From the NCBI GenBank assembly GCA_022842065.1, contig JALHQH010000034.1, positions 29,802 through 93,801 on the forward strand: 64,000 nucleotides of DNA, written 5' to 3'. The notes beneath the pieces were generated by a model. That model saw only the letters and a list, made by a program, of their open reading frames with translations, did not search any database and had not been told where the DNA came from. This DNA is from Caldilineaceae bacterium. GTDB lineage: Bacteria; Chloroflexota; Anaerolineae; Caldilineales; Caldilineaceae. Position 1 is the first letter of the stretch. The number at the start of each line of letters is the position of its first letter. The translations under genes were made by a program, and so were the position numbers. Positions 8,464-17,458 of the stretch are shown here, in pieces.

Positions 8464-9305
8464 TGAATGATGATGCACCGGCGATGCCCCAACGATTGTC
8501 CCTGACCGCCAAAATGTTGCTGACCCTGCTCATGATTGGGTTGGGCGTGGCTTACTTGACCCCCTTTACGCTGATGGCGTTGGGTTCTTTGCGCGAATCG
8601 ATCGCCTTTATTCCCGACCTGCGCTATATGTTCTCAGAGATGTCATTCGCCAATTTTACGTATATTATCGGTCGCAACCAGTTTCCGCGCTGGTTTCTGA
8701 ACTCGGTGATCTTTTCCGTCATACCGGTGATCGCCCAGTCGATTTTCTGCACGCTGATCGGCTATGTGTTGGCGCGCCGCGACTTCGTTGGCAAAAATGT
8801 CATTTTTATGCTGATGTTAGCGATGGTCATGATCCCGACGCAGTTGATGGTCATTCCCCAGTATATTTTGTTTGATCGCCTGAACTGGATCGACCAATAT
8901 TGGGCGATCCTGGTGCCGGACTTATGGGCGGTGATCGGCGTCTTCTTTGCGCGCCAATATATGCAGACCATCCCACGCGAGATCGATGAAGCGGCGAGTA
9001 TGGATGGTGCCGGCGATTGGCAGATCTTCTTTCGCCTGATCATGCCATTGGCCGCGCCGGCGATTGCCACCATTGCGACCTTTCGCTTTATCTGGAACTG
9101 GAATGATCTCTTCCGTCCGCTGATCTTTATGCTCTCCGAGCGTATGTTTCCGCTTTCGGTGGGGCTGGCGGCGCTCTACTCGCTTCAGGGCAACTTTGGC
9201 ATCCAGATGGCAGCAGCAACGTTGGCCTTTTTCCCTACCTTTCTCACCTTTCTTTTCTTCCAGCGTTACTTCACGCAAGGCGTGCAAATGAGCGGCATTA
9301 AATGA
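8463..9305 (+). CDS. ABC sugar transporter permease, MalG/UgpE type
   Basis: 280 residues, about six transmembrane segments, with the EAA loop at IDEAASMDGAGDWQI (about residue 176). Partner of the MalF-type permease, whose stop overlaps this start by one base. The last four bases (ATGA) overlap the start of the next gene, so permeases and hydrolases form one translationally coupled block. Confidence 0.92.
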   Translation: MNDDAPAMPQRLSLTAKMLLTLLMIGLGVAYLTPFTLMALGSLRESIAFIPDLRYMFSEMSFANFTYIIGRNQFPRWFLNSVIFSVIPVIAQSIFCTLIGYVLARRDFVGKNVIFMLMLAMVMIPTQLMVIPQYILFDRLNWIDQYWAILVPDLWAVIGVFFARQYMQTIPREIDEAASMDGAGDWQIFFRLIMPLAAPAIATIATFRFIWNWNDLFRPLIFMLSERMFPLSVGLAALYSLQGNFGIQMAAATLAFFPTFLTFLFFQRYFTQGVQMSGIK

Positions 9306-10081
9306 GTATGACCATGAAGATCATCGATATGCATGTCCACCACACCTGGGCAGACCCGGCCGAGCCGCCTTGGGCACTGATCGAAGAGACCTTGACCTTG
9401 GCGCAACAATGTGGCATTGCCAAAGTGGGCCTGTTAGGCACCTATAGTTTTCATGGCTATGACCCGACGCCGGAAGGGATTCGCGATTGTAACACCCATG
9501 CCGCGCTCATTGTCGAACGCTACCCAGACCAAGCGTACTCGTTCTGCTATCTCAACCCCGCCCATGATCCCGCCTTCATTCGGGCCGAGTTGGATCGCTG
9601 TGTGGGCGACTATGGGATGAAGGGCATTAAGCTGTGGATTGCGGTGAACGCGCGCGACCCGCGCCTGGATGTTGTGATGGAGGGGGCGCGTCGCCACCAC
9701 CTGCCGGTCTTGCATCACGCCTGGTATAAATCCACCGGCTATGTCTACAATGAATCAACCCCGGCTGATGTGCGCGAGCTGGCGCTACGCTTTCCCGATG
9801 TGCCGGTTATCATGGCCCATCTCAACGGCTGTGGCGTGCGTGGCGTGCTGGACATTAAGGATCTGCCCAATGTCTATATCGATACCTCCGGTTCGCAACC
9901 CGATGCCGGTTTTACTGAATTTGCGGTAGAACAACTGGGGGCCGAACGCATTCTCTTTGGCTCGGATGCGCCAATTCGTGACTATGTAGTGCAATTAGCC
10001 AAGGTTACCGGTGCTAGGATTAGCGACAGTGCGCGCCAACAAATTCTGGGTGGCAATGCGATCCGGCTATTAAAATTATGA
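9302..10081 (+). CDS. Amidohydrolase-2 family metal-dependent hydrolase
   Basis: 259 residues; the start overlaps the permease stop (ATGA), and alternative ATGs lie at 9308 and 9314. It shows the amidohydrolase TIM-barrel pattern: HVH on strand 1 (H11, H13), KLWIAV on the lysine strand, VLHHAW and MAHLNG histidines, and LFGSDAP with the metal-binding Asp. Members hydrolyse lactones or decarboxylate with one divalent metal. All main ligands seem present, unlike its neighbour. It lies between the permeases and a second, degenerate family member. Confidence 0.85.
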   Translation: MSMTMKIIDMHVHHTWADPAEPPWALIEETLTLAQQCGIAKVGLLGTYSFHGYDPTPEGIRDCNTHAALIVERYPDQAYSFCYLNPAHDPAFIRAELDRCVGDYGMKGIKLWIAVNARDPRLDVVMEGARRHHLPVLHHAWYKSTGYVYNESTPADVRELALRFPDVPVIMAHLNGCGVRGVLDIKDLPNVYIDTSGSQPDAGFTEFAVEQLGAERILFGSDAPIRDYVVQLAKVTGARISDSARQQILGGNAIRLLKL

Positions 10082-10851
10082 GCGAGGCAAGCATGATCGA
10101 CGCTGACGTGCTGGTGGGTCACTACCCCTTTCGCCCCTTTCCCCATCCCAGCCATGATCCAGACCGACTCAAGGAGTATCTACAGGCAAAGGGGATTACG
10201 CGCGCCTGCTTGGCGTCGCTGCACGCCGTCTTCTACGCCGATCCCCAGCAAGGTAATGCTGAACTCTTCCCTCAGATTGCCGGCGATGCGTTCTTTTTAC
10301 CCGTGGGTACGATCAACCCCACGCTGCACAACTGGCGTGACACCTTGGCCCGCTGTGTCGAAGTCTATGGCTGTCGGTTGGTGCGCTTGCTGCCCAACTA
10401 CCACCTGTACAGTCTAGCTGATGGCTGTGTGGCTGATTTTCTGGATGAAGCCCAGCATCGCCGAGTCGTTGTGTCTATTGTCAAACGACTGGAAGACGAA
10501 CGGATGCATCACCTGTTGATGAAAGTGCCTGGGGTGGAAAACCGTGAAATCAGCGCTTTGGCCCAACGCTATCCCCACCCGCTGCTCATCCAGTCGGCCT
10601 ATTTTCAGGAGATCAAAGAACTAGCTGTTGCTGCTTCTCAACTTTACTTTGACATTGCCTTTGCCGAAACCATGAATACACTGCAGCGCCTTGTTGAGAC
10701 GGTCGCGGCTGACCGTCTGCTCTTTAGCACCCATACGCCCTTCTTCTACCCGGAAGCCGCCATCGGCAAAGTGGAGCGTTGGGCGACAAGCGCGGAACAG
10801 CGCCAACAAGTTTACCGCGGCACATTGGCACAACTTTTAGCCGCAACCTAA
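10078..10851 (+). CDS. Amidohydrolase-fold protein lacking the usual metal ligands
   Basis: 257 residues, start overlapping the previous stop (ATGA). The overall barrel pattern matches the preceding gene, but strand 1 reads DADVLVGHYPFR instead of HxH, and the position of the conserved SDxP loop reads FSTHTPFF, without the aspartate. It may be non-catalytic, a partner subunit of its neighbour, or use other residues. The tight coupling to gene 9302-10081 suggests a heteromer (inference). Confidence 0.65.
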   Translation: MSEASMIDADVLVGHYPFRPFPHPSHDPDRLKEYLQAKGITRACLASLHAVFYADPQQGNAELFPQIAGDAFFLPVGTINPTLHNWRDTLARCVEVYGCRLVRLLPNYHLYSLADGCVADFLDEAQHRRVVVSIVKRLEDERMHHLLMKVPGVENREISALAQRYPHPLLIQSAYFQEIKELAVAASQLYFDIAFAETMNTLQRLVETVAADRLLFSTHTPFFYPEAAIGKVERWATSAEQRQQVYRGTLAQLLAAT

Positions 10852-10890
10852 GTCCCGTAGGGACGGGGTCACCAATCGAAAGACAAACTT

Positions 10891-11643
10891 ATGCCAAACA
10901 ACCAAAGTCTGACCCCGGAAGAACTTTTCCTCTTTCAGCACAACGGTTACTTGTTGCTTCCCCAAGCGCTTGAGTCGTCTCTGGTTAAAGATCTCCGCTC
11001 AACCATTTTGTATCATGCCGACGCCCGCATTGCCCCCATTGTCTGCGAAGATCCTGACCGCCCCGGCCAGCCGATGAAGGGCGATCGGCCTGGTGCCCGT
11101 GTCTTGCGGCTTTCCAAGGTTATTGGGCGCGATCCGATTTTCTGGACAGCAGCCAGCGCCCCACGCCTGGTAGCCACCTTGACCCAACTGCTTGAACCCA
11201 ATGTGGAAGTGGTGTTAAACCGCCACAACCATGCCACTCTCCGTCCGCCCGGCGCGGCGCAACTGGAATGGCATCGCGATGTCGCCAACTGGAGCCGCCC
11301 GATTATCACTGCCATTTTCTACCTGGAAGATGCCACCATTGAAAGTGGCTGCACCTATGTGATTCCGGGCAGTCAGCACATGTTGGCGTACCACGGTATG
11401 TTAAGTGGTCATGGTCGGCTAGAGACGTTGGGCCGTTTGGGCCAACAGGCCGTTCCCATCTTGGCGCCGGCGGGGGATGTATTGCTCATGCACGGCCTGG
11501 TGCTGCACAGTGCCGGTGCTAATCGTTCCAACGCATCGCGTATGTCAATGACCCTGGGCTATCATGCTGCCGACGAACTGGGCGCCGGCGAGGAGCCGCA
11601 AAAACGGCTGGTTGCCGGTGAACGTATTTTGCGACACAATTGA
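10891..11643 (+). CDS. Phytanoyl-CoA dioxygenase (PhyH) family Fe(II)/2-oxoglutarate enzyme
   Basis: 250 residues. The facial triad is visible as HRD (H128, D130) and the distal histidine in LVLHSAGANRS (H206), with an Arg after it for 2-oxoglutarate. Such enzymes hydroxylate an unactivated carbon, using O2 and 2-oxoglutarate. It belongs to the plus-strand cluster with a C-N hydrolase and an aminotransferase, so it probably starts the breakdown of the imported compound. It is soluble, without a signal peptide. A small stem (GTCCCGTAGGGAC) lies in the 39-nt gap before it. Confidence 0.85.
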   Translation: MPNNQSLTPEELFLFQHNGYLLLPQALESSLVKDLRSTILYHADARIAPIVCEDPDRPGQPMKGDRPGARVLRLSKVIGRDPIFWTAASAPRLVATLTQLLEPNVEVVLNRHNHATLRPPGAAQLEWHRDVANWSRPIITAIFYLEDATIESGCTYVIPGSQHMLAYHGMLSGHGRLETLGRLGQQAVPILAPAGDVLLMHGLVLHSAGANRSNASRMSMTLGYHAADELGAGEEPQKRLVAGERILRHN

Positions 11644-11714
11644 ACTGACAAGATGCCAAGATGAAAGGATGCCAAGATGATCCGCTTGTTCAATACCTTG
11701 CTAAAGGAGGCACT

Positions 11715-12635
11715 ATGACCCGTAACGTTACGATTGCCGCCATTCAGTTGCCGGTGTGGAGTGAGGGTGAGACCGATGTACAACGCAAGCGCTTTCGCGT
11801 GGAAGCAATTATGCATTGGCTGGAAGAGGCGGGCAAAGCCAAGGCCGACCTCGCTTGTTTAGGCGAAACCTGCACGGGGGAGATCGAAGTCGAAGATGCG
11901 CTTACCGGCCCGACGACACGTATGGTGCAAAAATTGGCTGGCCATTATAAAATGCACATCGTCCTGCCGCTGCACGCCAGGGTGAATGGCATTCTGCGCA
12001 ATACCGCACTGATCATCAACGATCAAGGGCAGATTGTTGGGCGCTATGACAAAGTTCATCCAACGCGCCGCGAATTGCGCGATGGCGTCATCCCCGGCAG
12101 CGACTTTCCCATCTTTGACCTGGCCTTTGGTCGGCTCGGCGTCTGCATCTGTCACGACCTGAGTTTTCCTGAAAGTACACGGGTGCTGGGCGTGCGCGGT
12201 GCCGAAATCATTGTCTGGCCCACCTATTGGAGCGGCTGGGGCGATGACCTCTGTTATGCCGTGATCAAAAGCCGGGCCGTTGACAACGCGGCTTGGCTGG
12301 TCAACACCACTTTTGGCATTGAAAGCCACAAAGCTTGGCGTCCGGGGATGATCCTGGGGCGCAGTGGCGTCATCGGGCCGGATGGGCAGATTCTCTCGAA
12401 TGCCGGGCGCTATGTCGGCCTATCGCTCTGCACCATCGACCTGGATCACCCACGCATCGCGCACGATTTTTCATTCCCTGGTGACCACGATGCGCGCACC
12501 TCGATCCTGGCCGACCGCCGGCCAGATGCCTATGGCCCGCTAGTTGATGCCAGTTTGGTCATCCCACCGGCGCCGCCGCCCGGCTTTTATGCCGCTGCTG
12601 CCGCGCCGATTGACGCGGTAACAGTGAGTGGATAA
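11715..12635 (+). CDS. Carbon-nitrogen hydrolase (nitrilase superfamily)
   Basis: 306 residues from ATG 11715, which has a near-perfect AAAGGAGG site 4 nt upstream; the frame stays open to 11661 but without comparable signals. The Glu-Lys-Cys triad is clear: E51 in CLGETC, K113 in YDKVHP, C146 in GVCICHDLSFPES. Members cleave amides, N-carbamoyl groups or nitriles. In this cluster it may deamidate or decarbamoylate the substrate or a pathway intermediate (inference). Confidence 0.9.
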   Translation: MTRNVTIAAIQLPVWSEGETDVQRKRFRVEAIMHWLEEAGKAKADLACLGETCTGEIEVEDALTGPTTRMVQKLAGHYKMHIVLPLHARVNGILRNTALIINDQGQIVGRYDKVHPTRRELRDGVIPGSDFPIFDLAFGRLGVCICHDLSFPESTRVLGVRGAEIIVWPTYWSGWGDDLCYAVIKSRAVDNAAWLVNTTFGIESHKAWRPGMILGRSGVIGPDGQILSNAGRYVGLSLCTIDLDHPRIAHDFSFPGDHDARTSILADRRPDAYGPLVDASLVIPPAPPPGFYAAAAAPIDAVTVSG

Positions 12636-12638
12636 GAG

Positions 12639-12692
12639 TGCGTGCTACGTGCTGCGTGAGTTCGGTCGAGATCTCCTCACGTAGCACGCAGC
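12639..12692. repeat. Short inverted repeat of 7-nt units after a stop codon
   Basis: Begins 3 nt after the C-N hydrolase stop. GTGCGTGCTACGTG on the left pairs with CACGTAGCACGCA on the right across a loop containing a second TGCTGCG unit. The next gene's ribosome site (AAAAGGAG) follows at once. Confidence 0.6.
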
Positions 12693-12708
12693 AAAAGGAG
12701 CATAAACT

Positions 12709-13986
12709 TTGGCTACGGTCAACAACTTACCCTTGGGTCGTTCACTTGCCCTCTTTGCGCGGGCGCAACAGCGTATCCCTGGTGGGTCGCAGACTAACAG
12801 CAAGCGGCCCAGCCAATTTGCCTTTGGCGGCTACCCCATCTATGCCGAACGGGGGCAGGGGGGCCGGATTATCGATGTTGACGGCAATGAATATATTGAT
12901 CTGGTGCAGGCGCTTGGCCCTGTGATCTTGGGCTATTGTTACCCGGCGGTCGATACCGCGATTGCCGCCCAACTGGCGCGCGGCATCATCTATGGGCTGC
13001 TGTCGCCGCTGGAGGTGGAATGTGCCGAGTTGATCGGCGAGATCGTTCCTTGCGCCGAGATGGTGCGCTTTTTCAAAGGGGGGGGCGAAGCGACCGCGGC
13101 CGCGGCGCGGGTTGTGCGCGGCTACACCAAGCGCCCGCTGATTCTGAACTGTGGCTACCGCGGTTGGCCCGATGTCTGGTCGGTGCTCAATGGTGATCCT
13201 GGCGTACCCAGCAATTTACAGGGTACGGTCGAAGCATTTGCTGAGTATAATCTGGCCGAGCTACAACACAAGTTTCAGGCTCATCGTGGACAAGTTGCGG
13301 CTGTCTTTCTTGACATTCAGCGGAGCGCCCCACCGGTTGGCTATCTAGCGGCGGTCAAAGAACTCTGTCATACCAACGGGGCGCTCTTGGTCTATGACGA
13401 AATTGTCACCGGTTTTCGGCTGGCCTTGGGTGGGATGCAGGAATATTGTGGCGTCACGCCCGATTTGGCCTGTTTTGCCAAGGCGCTGGCCAATGGCATG
13501 CCGCTGGCCTGTGTGGCCGGCCGCGCCGAGGTAATGGCTTCTATGCAGGATCGCCTGATCTCGATCACCTATGGTGGTGAGGCACTCTCCTTGGCCGCCG
13601 CCATTGCTTCACTGCGTGAGCTGCGCGATAAAGGCGTGAATGCCTATTTGTGGGAACTTGGCGAGATGCTACAACGGGGCCTCAATCACGCCGCCCAGGA
13701 AGCTGCTATTCCCTTTCATTGTGGTGGTCTTGCCCCGATGACGACGATGACCTTTACCGAAACCGGTGGACAGCCGGACGCGTTGCTGTGGGAATATCTG
13801 CTTCAGGAAATGGCGGTACGGGGCGTACTCTTACGGCGGGGTGGTCTGAACTTTTTAACCTTTAGTCATACCCAAGCCGACCTGGCAATTGTGATTCAAG
13901 CTGCAGCCGAGGTTTTTACCAATTTGCGCAACCTGTGGGGCAGCCCACAGTTAGCCGATGCCGTGAGTGCCCGTAAACAGCGATAA
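12709..13986 (+). CDS. Class-III PLP aminotransferase (glutamate-1-semialdehyde aminomutase-like)
   Basis: 425 residues from TTG 12709, chosen because AAAAGGAG lies 8 nt upstream and the N-terminus matches the family (FARAQQRIPGGSQTN). PLP-binding features: KGGGEATAAA for phosphate, D230 in YDEIVTGFR, and the Schiff-base lysine K258 in CFAKALANGMP. Class-III enzymes move omega-amino groups or isomerise amino-aldehydes. With no haem genes nearby it is probably a catabolic aminotransferase or mutase rather than HemL. Confidence 0.88.
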   Translation: MATVNNLPLGRSLALFARAQQRIPGGSQTNSKRPSQFAFGGYPIYAERGQGGRIIDVDGNEYIDLVQALGPVILGYCYPAVDTAIAAQLARGIIYGLLSPLEVECAELIGEIVPCAEMVRFFKGGGEATAAAARVVRGYTKRPLILNCGYRGWPDVWSVLNGDPGVPSNLQGTVEAFAEYNLAELQHKFQAHRGQVAAVFLDIQRSAPPVGYLAAVKELCHTNGALLVYDEIVTGFRLALGGMQEYCGVTPDLACFAKALANGMPLACVAGRAEVMASMQDRLISITYGGEALSLAAAIASLRELRDKGVNAYLWELGEMLQRGLNHAAQEAAIPFHCGGLAPMTTMTFTETGGQPDALLWEYLLQEMAVRGVLLRRGGLNFLTFSHTQADLAIVIQAAAEVFTNLRNLWGSPQLADAVSARKQR

Positions 13987-14004
13987 AAAAATCGAGAGCA
14001 AACC

Positions 14005-15018
14005 ATGTCTACAGATTCACATTTACTAGTGGCGATCCCACCACAACTCTACCGCCAATTGTTTGACAACGCGGCCGACAATGCCCTGCGTGAGTTAGTC
14101 GAAATTACCTTTAACACCGAGGAACGCAATTGGGATTCAACTGAGCTGGCACGCCGGCTGGTCGGTCACGATCTGGTCATCACTGGTTGGGGTACGCCGA
14201 TCTTTACCCCCGAAGTGGTCGCGGCTGCCACTGAGCTCAAGCTCATTGCCCACTCAGCGGGGAGCGTCAAAACGCTGTTGCCGCCGCCGGTCTTTGCCCA
14301 GGGTATCAACGTTACCCATGCGGCCGTGGCGATTGCGCCCGCCGTGGCAGAGATGAGTGTATTGCTGATCTTGCTCTGTCTGCGTCAGGTGCATCGCTTG
14401 GATCGCATTCTCAAGGAAAGCGGCTCATGGGCAGCGACCAAAACAATTGGCATGGGACAAGAGCTGGCCGGCAACCGCGTCGGGGTCGTTGGTGCCGGCT
14501 ACACCGGTCGCGAAGTAATCTGGCGCTTAATTGGTTTGCGGGCTGAGGTGTGGGTCTACGATCCCTATCTGTCGGCGGAACGCGCCGCGGCATTGGGCGT
14601 TCACAAAGTGCCCGATCTGGAGACCATTTTCCGTGATTGCCCGATTGTGACGATGCAAGCACCGCCGACGGCTGAAACCAGACATATGGTGGGGGCGCGC
14701 CACTTCAAACTGTTACGGGATGGCGCGATCTTCGTCAATACCTCGCGCTCGCTCACCGTAGACCAAGCGGCCATGCTGGCTGAATTTCAAACTGGGCGTA
14801 TTGTCGGCGCACTCGATGTCTTTGACCAGGAGCCATTACCGGTTGATAGCCCTTTCCTGCGCCTGGAGAACGTGATCACGACGCCCCATGTCGCGGGCGC
14901 TTCGGTGCAAGCGCGCTATCGGCAAGGACAAACCATCGTCGATGAGATTCGCCGTTTTGTTACGGGTGAACCCTTGCGCTATCGCGTGACTGGGGATATG
15001 TTGGAGACAATGGCCTAA
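14005..15018 (+). CDS. D-isomer-specific 2-hydroxyacid dehydrogenase
   Basis: 337 residues. The NAD site is GVVGAGYTGRE (about 160-170); the catalytic Arg-Glu-His set is R248 (NTSRSL), E276 (FDQEPLP) and H295 (TTPHVAG). Interconverts a 2-hydroxy acid and a 2-oxo acid. It starts 18 nt after the aminotransferase and is likely co-transcribed, reducing or oxidising a pathway acid. In the N-terminal third, AHSAGSVKTLLPP fits the substrate-binding loop. Confidence 0.9.
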   Translation: MSTDSHLLVAIPPQLYRQLFDNAADNALRELVEITFNTEERNWDSTELARRLVGHDLVITGWGTPIFTPEVVAAATELKLIAHSAGSVKTLLPPPVFAQGINVTHAAVAIAPAVAEMSVLLILLCLRQVHRLDRILKESGSWAATKTIGMGQELAGNRVGVVGAGYTGREVIWRLIGLRAEVWVYDPYLSAERAAALGVHKVPDLETIFRDCPIVTMQAPPTAETRHMVGARHFKLLRDGAIFVNTSRSLTVDQAAMLAEFQTGRIVGALDVFDQEPLPVDSPFLRLENVITTPHVAGASVQARYRQGQTIVDEIRRFVTGEPLRYRVTGDMLETMA

Positions 15019-15168
15019 GCGTGGTCGGCAAAACACCGCCGTGGGTCACCAACCGCTGCGCCCTTTTACCCTGGCAGCACGCGGCTGGCTCGTGGCCGAA
15101 CGATGCTTACCGTGGATATAAAATAACCGCTATTTTCTAGGCTCAACTGAAATTCAAGGAGTTGAACC

Positions 15169-17289
15169 ATGAGCGAAACCGAACAAGCCCTGCCCGGCAC
15201 AACCTATCTAGCGCCGGCGCGACGCACGGCCTTTTATGAGCATTATCAAAAACAATATAGCCAGACGCTGGCTTGGCTGCAAATCGCCCTGCAGCAAGCC
15301 GCGCACCAACGCGATCAACAGCGACCCAGCGACAGGGCGAATCAGACCGCGCTGCGTGAAAAACTGGCGCAATCCAGTGGCTTTGCGCAGGCATGGGCAG
15401 GCGTAAGCCAAGTGACGAAAAGCCCAACCCCCAGTGGGGCCACAACCTATTGCATTCAGAACGAACTGGGTTTGCTGTACACTGGCTTGCTTTGGGAACC
15501 TGCACCGGCGACCCCGTTGCGTGGGGCTGTCATTCTTGCGGGGGAAACGGAGCCTGTCACCCAAGCGTTGATCGCTGCTTACCGGGCGCAGGGGCTACGG
15601 GTGATTGTGCCGTGTCTGGCGCACACCCAGCACAGCTTTCAGGATCACCCCACCCGCCACTGGTATCATTTTGGCGATGATGAGTTGCTCCAGCTTTTTT
15701 TCTTCATTGTCGGCGGCAGTTTGGCCGGGCTGGAGGCCGCCGAGTTGTTGACAATTGCACAGGCGTTGACCGTACAGGAGGGGGTACACACACCCGTTGT
15801 GTTGCACAGCGCTGGTCGCCATCTACTGAGCGCCGCCGTGGCAGCGGCCCTTGCCCCCGGTTTGGCCGGAGCAACCAGCCAGCCTATTCGAGCGCTGGTC
15901 TTGCCAGAGACGGTTGCGCGGCTGGACCACCAGGAAAGCGATGAACGGATCAATCTGATCTGGAATTTCCATAACGATTTTGATGGGTTGACGCTCTTCG
16001 ATCTGGCGGGCGCTGATCTGCTCTTTGTGGAAGCAACCCCGACGCCTTCAGCTTCGTTGAGCCGGGCGTTGGCTTGGTTTGGGCAACCATCTACCATGCC
16101 CCAGCCGCGGGTCACGTCGCTGGTTGCCCCCGCTTTGTCAACGTTGGCGGCTAGGGTCTCGCTGCTGTTGGGGGTGGAGCCATCCCCCGCCCCGCCGGCC
16201 ACTTTGCCCACCATTGATCTGGCGCTAGCGCACGCCGCTCAGCTTTATCAAGAGGCGTTGGCAAGTAAGGTTGCTTTTCTGGAAGGGCTTCACGAACAAG
16301 CCCGGCAAAATCGTCAGGCGCGCTATGATCTGAGCCAGTTGACGCCGACCGCATATCGCAACCGCGTGGCAGAGAGTCTGGCGCGGGTGGCGGGGCCGCC
16401 GCTGCCGGAGAGCGCCGCGCACAATCCCCACACCCGCCTGATCGCCCGTCACCCCGCCTATGCGCTCTACGAGGTTGTGCTAGAAAGTGTGCCGGGGGTT
16501 GAAGTGGCCGGTTATCTACTTCTGCCCACCACCCCAACCGCCGCGCCGGCGGTCATCTGTCAACATGGGTTGGGCGGACGCCCGGAAGCGTTGGTTGGCA
16601 TTGGCGACCGGCTAGAAGGCCACCAGTGGGTCTATGACCGCTTTGCGCAACGGCTGGCCGAGCGTGGCTATGTGGTCTTTGTCCCGTTTATGAACTGGGG
16701 CTGGGCCTCGACTGCCCTGCGCGACCAGTTGGTCAAACATGCCTATGCCCTGGGCTTTGCCCCCAATCGCTTTGAAGTGGCGCAACTCCACGCCATCGTC
16801 GATTTTTTGCAGACGCAACCCAGCGTGCTGGCCGACCGCATCGCCTTCTATGGTCTTTCCTATGGGGGACATGCCAGCCTTTGGCTCTGTGCGCACGAGC
16901 CACGCCTGGCCGCGGTGGTCACGGCCGGTCACTTTAACGAGTGGCAGACCAAACTGCTGAACCCGGAAATTTCGCCGCCCTTGGTGCGTCCCACCGCCTA
17001 TGTTACGGTTGATGAGGGCTATGACATGTTCAACTACAATGTCTTGAACGAACTGGATCATGCCGAACTGGCGACTCGGTTTGTCCCCCGTCCCCAGATG
17101 ATCGAGAACGGGCTACAAGACACCGTAACCCCAACCGCCTGGGTCAACCGTGAATTTGCCCGCACCCAAGCCGTTTTTACGTGGCTGGACGCGGCTGGCG
17201 ATCTGGAATTGGAACACTTTCCCGGTCCACATCGGGTTTGGGCGGAAGGCTCTTTTCGTTTTCTGGAGCGCCATTTGCGCAGGGGATAG
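15169..17289 (+). CDS. Large two-domain alpha/beta-hydrolase (acetylxylan esterase/dienelactone hydrolase-like)
   Basis: 706 residues, about twice a single hydrolase domain. The C-terminal half is complete-looking: oxyanion region CQHGLGGRPE (about 465), nucleophile FYGLSYGGHAS (about 565), and late acid and His (DAAGD, GPHRVW). The N-terminal half (about 100-350) has a similar order (GAVILAGE; VVLHSAGRHLLSA) but no GxSxG elbow, so it looks like a decayed or structural copy. It probably removes an ester from the imported compound. ATG follows CAAGGAG, a ribosome site held in a small TTCAA/TTGAA stem. No signal peptide, so cytoplasmic. Confidence 0.8.
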   Translation: MSETEQALPGTTYLAPARRTAFYEHYQKQYSQTLAWLQIALQQAAHQRDQQRPSDRANQTALREKLAQSSGFAQAWAGVSQVTKSPTPSGATTYCIQNELGLLYTGLLWEPAPATPLRGAVILAGETEPVTQALIAAYRAQGLRVIVPCLAHTQHSFQDHPTRHWYHFGDDELLQLFFFIVGGSLAGLEAAELLTIAQALTVQEGVHTPVVLHSAGRHLLSAAVAAALAPGLAGATSQPIRALVLPETVARLDHQESDERINLIWNFHNDFDGLTLFDLAGADLLFVEATPTPSASLSRALAWFGQPSTMPQPRVTSLVAPALSTLAARVSLLLGVEPSPAPPATLPTIDLALAHAAQLYQEALASKVAFLEGLHEQARQNRQARYDLSQLTPTAYRNRVAESLARVAGPPLPESAAHNPHTRLIARHPAYALYEVVLESVPGVEVAGYLLLPTTPTAAPAVICQHGLGGRPEALVGIGDRLEGHQWVYDRFAQRLAERGYVVFVPFMNWGWASTALRDQLVKHAYALGFAPNRFEVAQLHAIVDFLQTQPSVLADRIAFYGLSYGGHASLWLCAHEPRLAAVVTAGHFNEWQTKLLNPEISPPLVRPTAYVTVDEGYDMFNYNVLNELDHAELATRFVPRPQMIENGLQDTVTPTAWVNREFARTQAVFTWLDAAGDLELEHFPGPHRVWAEGSFRFLERHLRRG

Positions 17290-17331
17290 TGTGCGGTTGC
17301 GCAGCACAAAACGCAACGTCAACGGATGCTG

Positions 17332-17378
17332 ACCTCACCCCTACCCCTCTCCAACTTGGAGAGGGGTAGGGGTGAGGT
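17332..17378. repeat. Perfect 47-nt inverted repeat
   Basis: Left arm 17332-17354 and right arm 17356-17378 are perfectly complementary (23 bp) around a single central base; the arms are C- and G-rich with a CCCCTCTCC core. There is no T-run after it, so it is not a classic terminator. It lies between the hydrolase and the second PhyH gene. Confidence 0.85.
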
Positions 17379-17458
17379 TATATAAATCCTAACCCCAAAC
17401 AAAGCATGAAGAGTGGCTGGTCATAGCTACAAGATTAAATTTCCAAAGGGAGCTAACC

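Noticed and set aside
12709..13986. HemL in haem synthesis
   Set aside because: No other haem gene nearby, and the gene sits in a catabolic cluster; only the general class-III assignment is supported.
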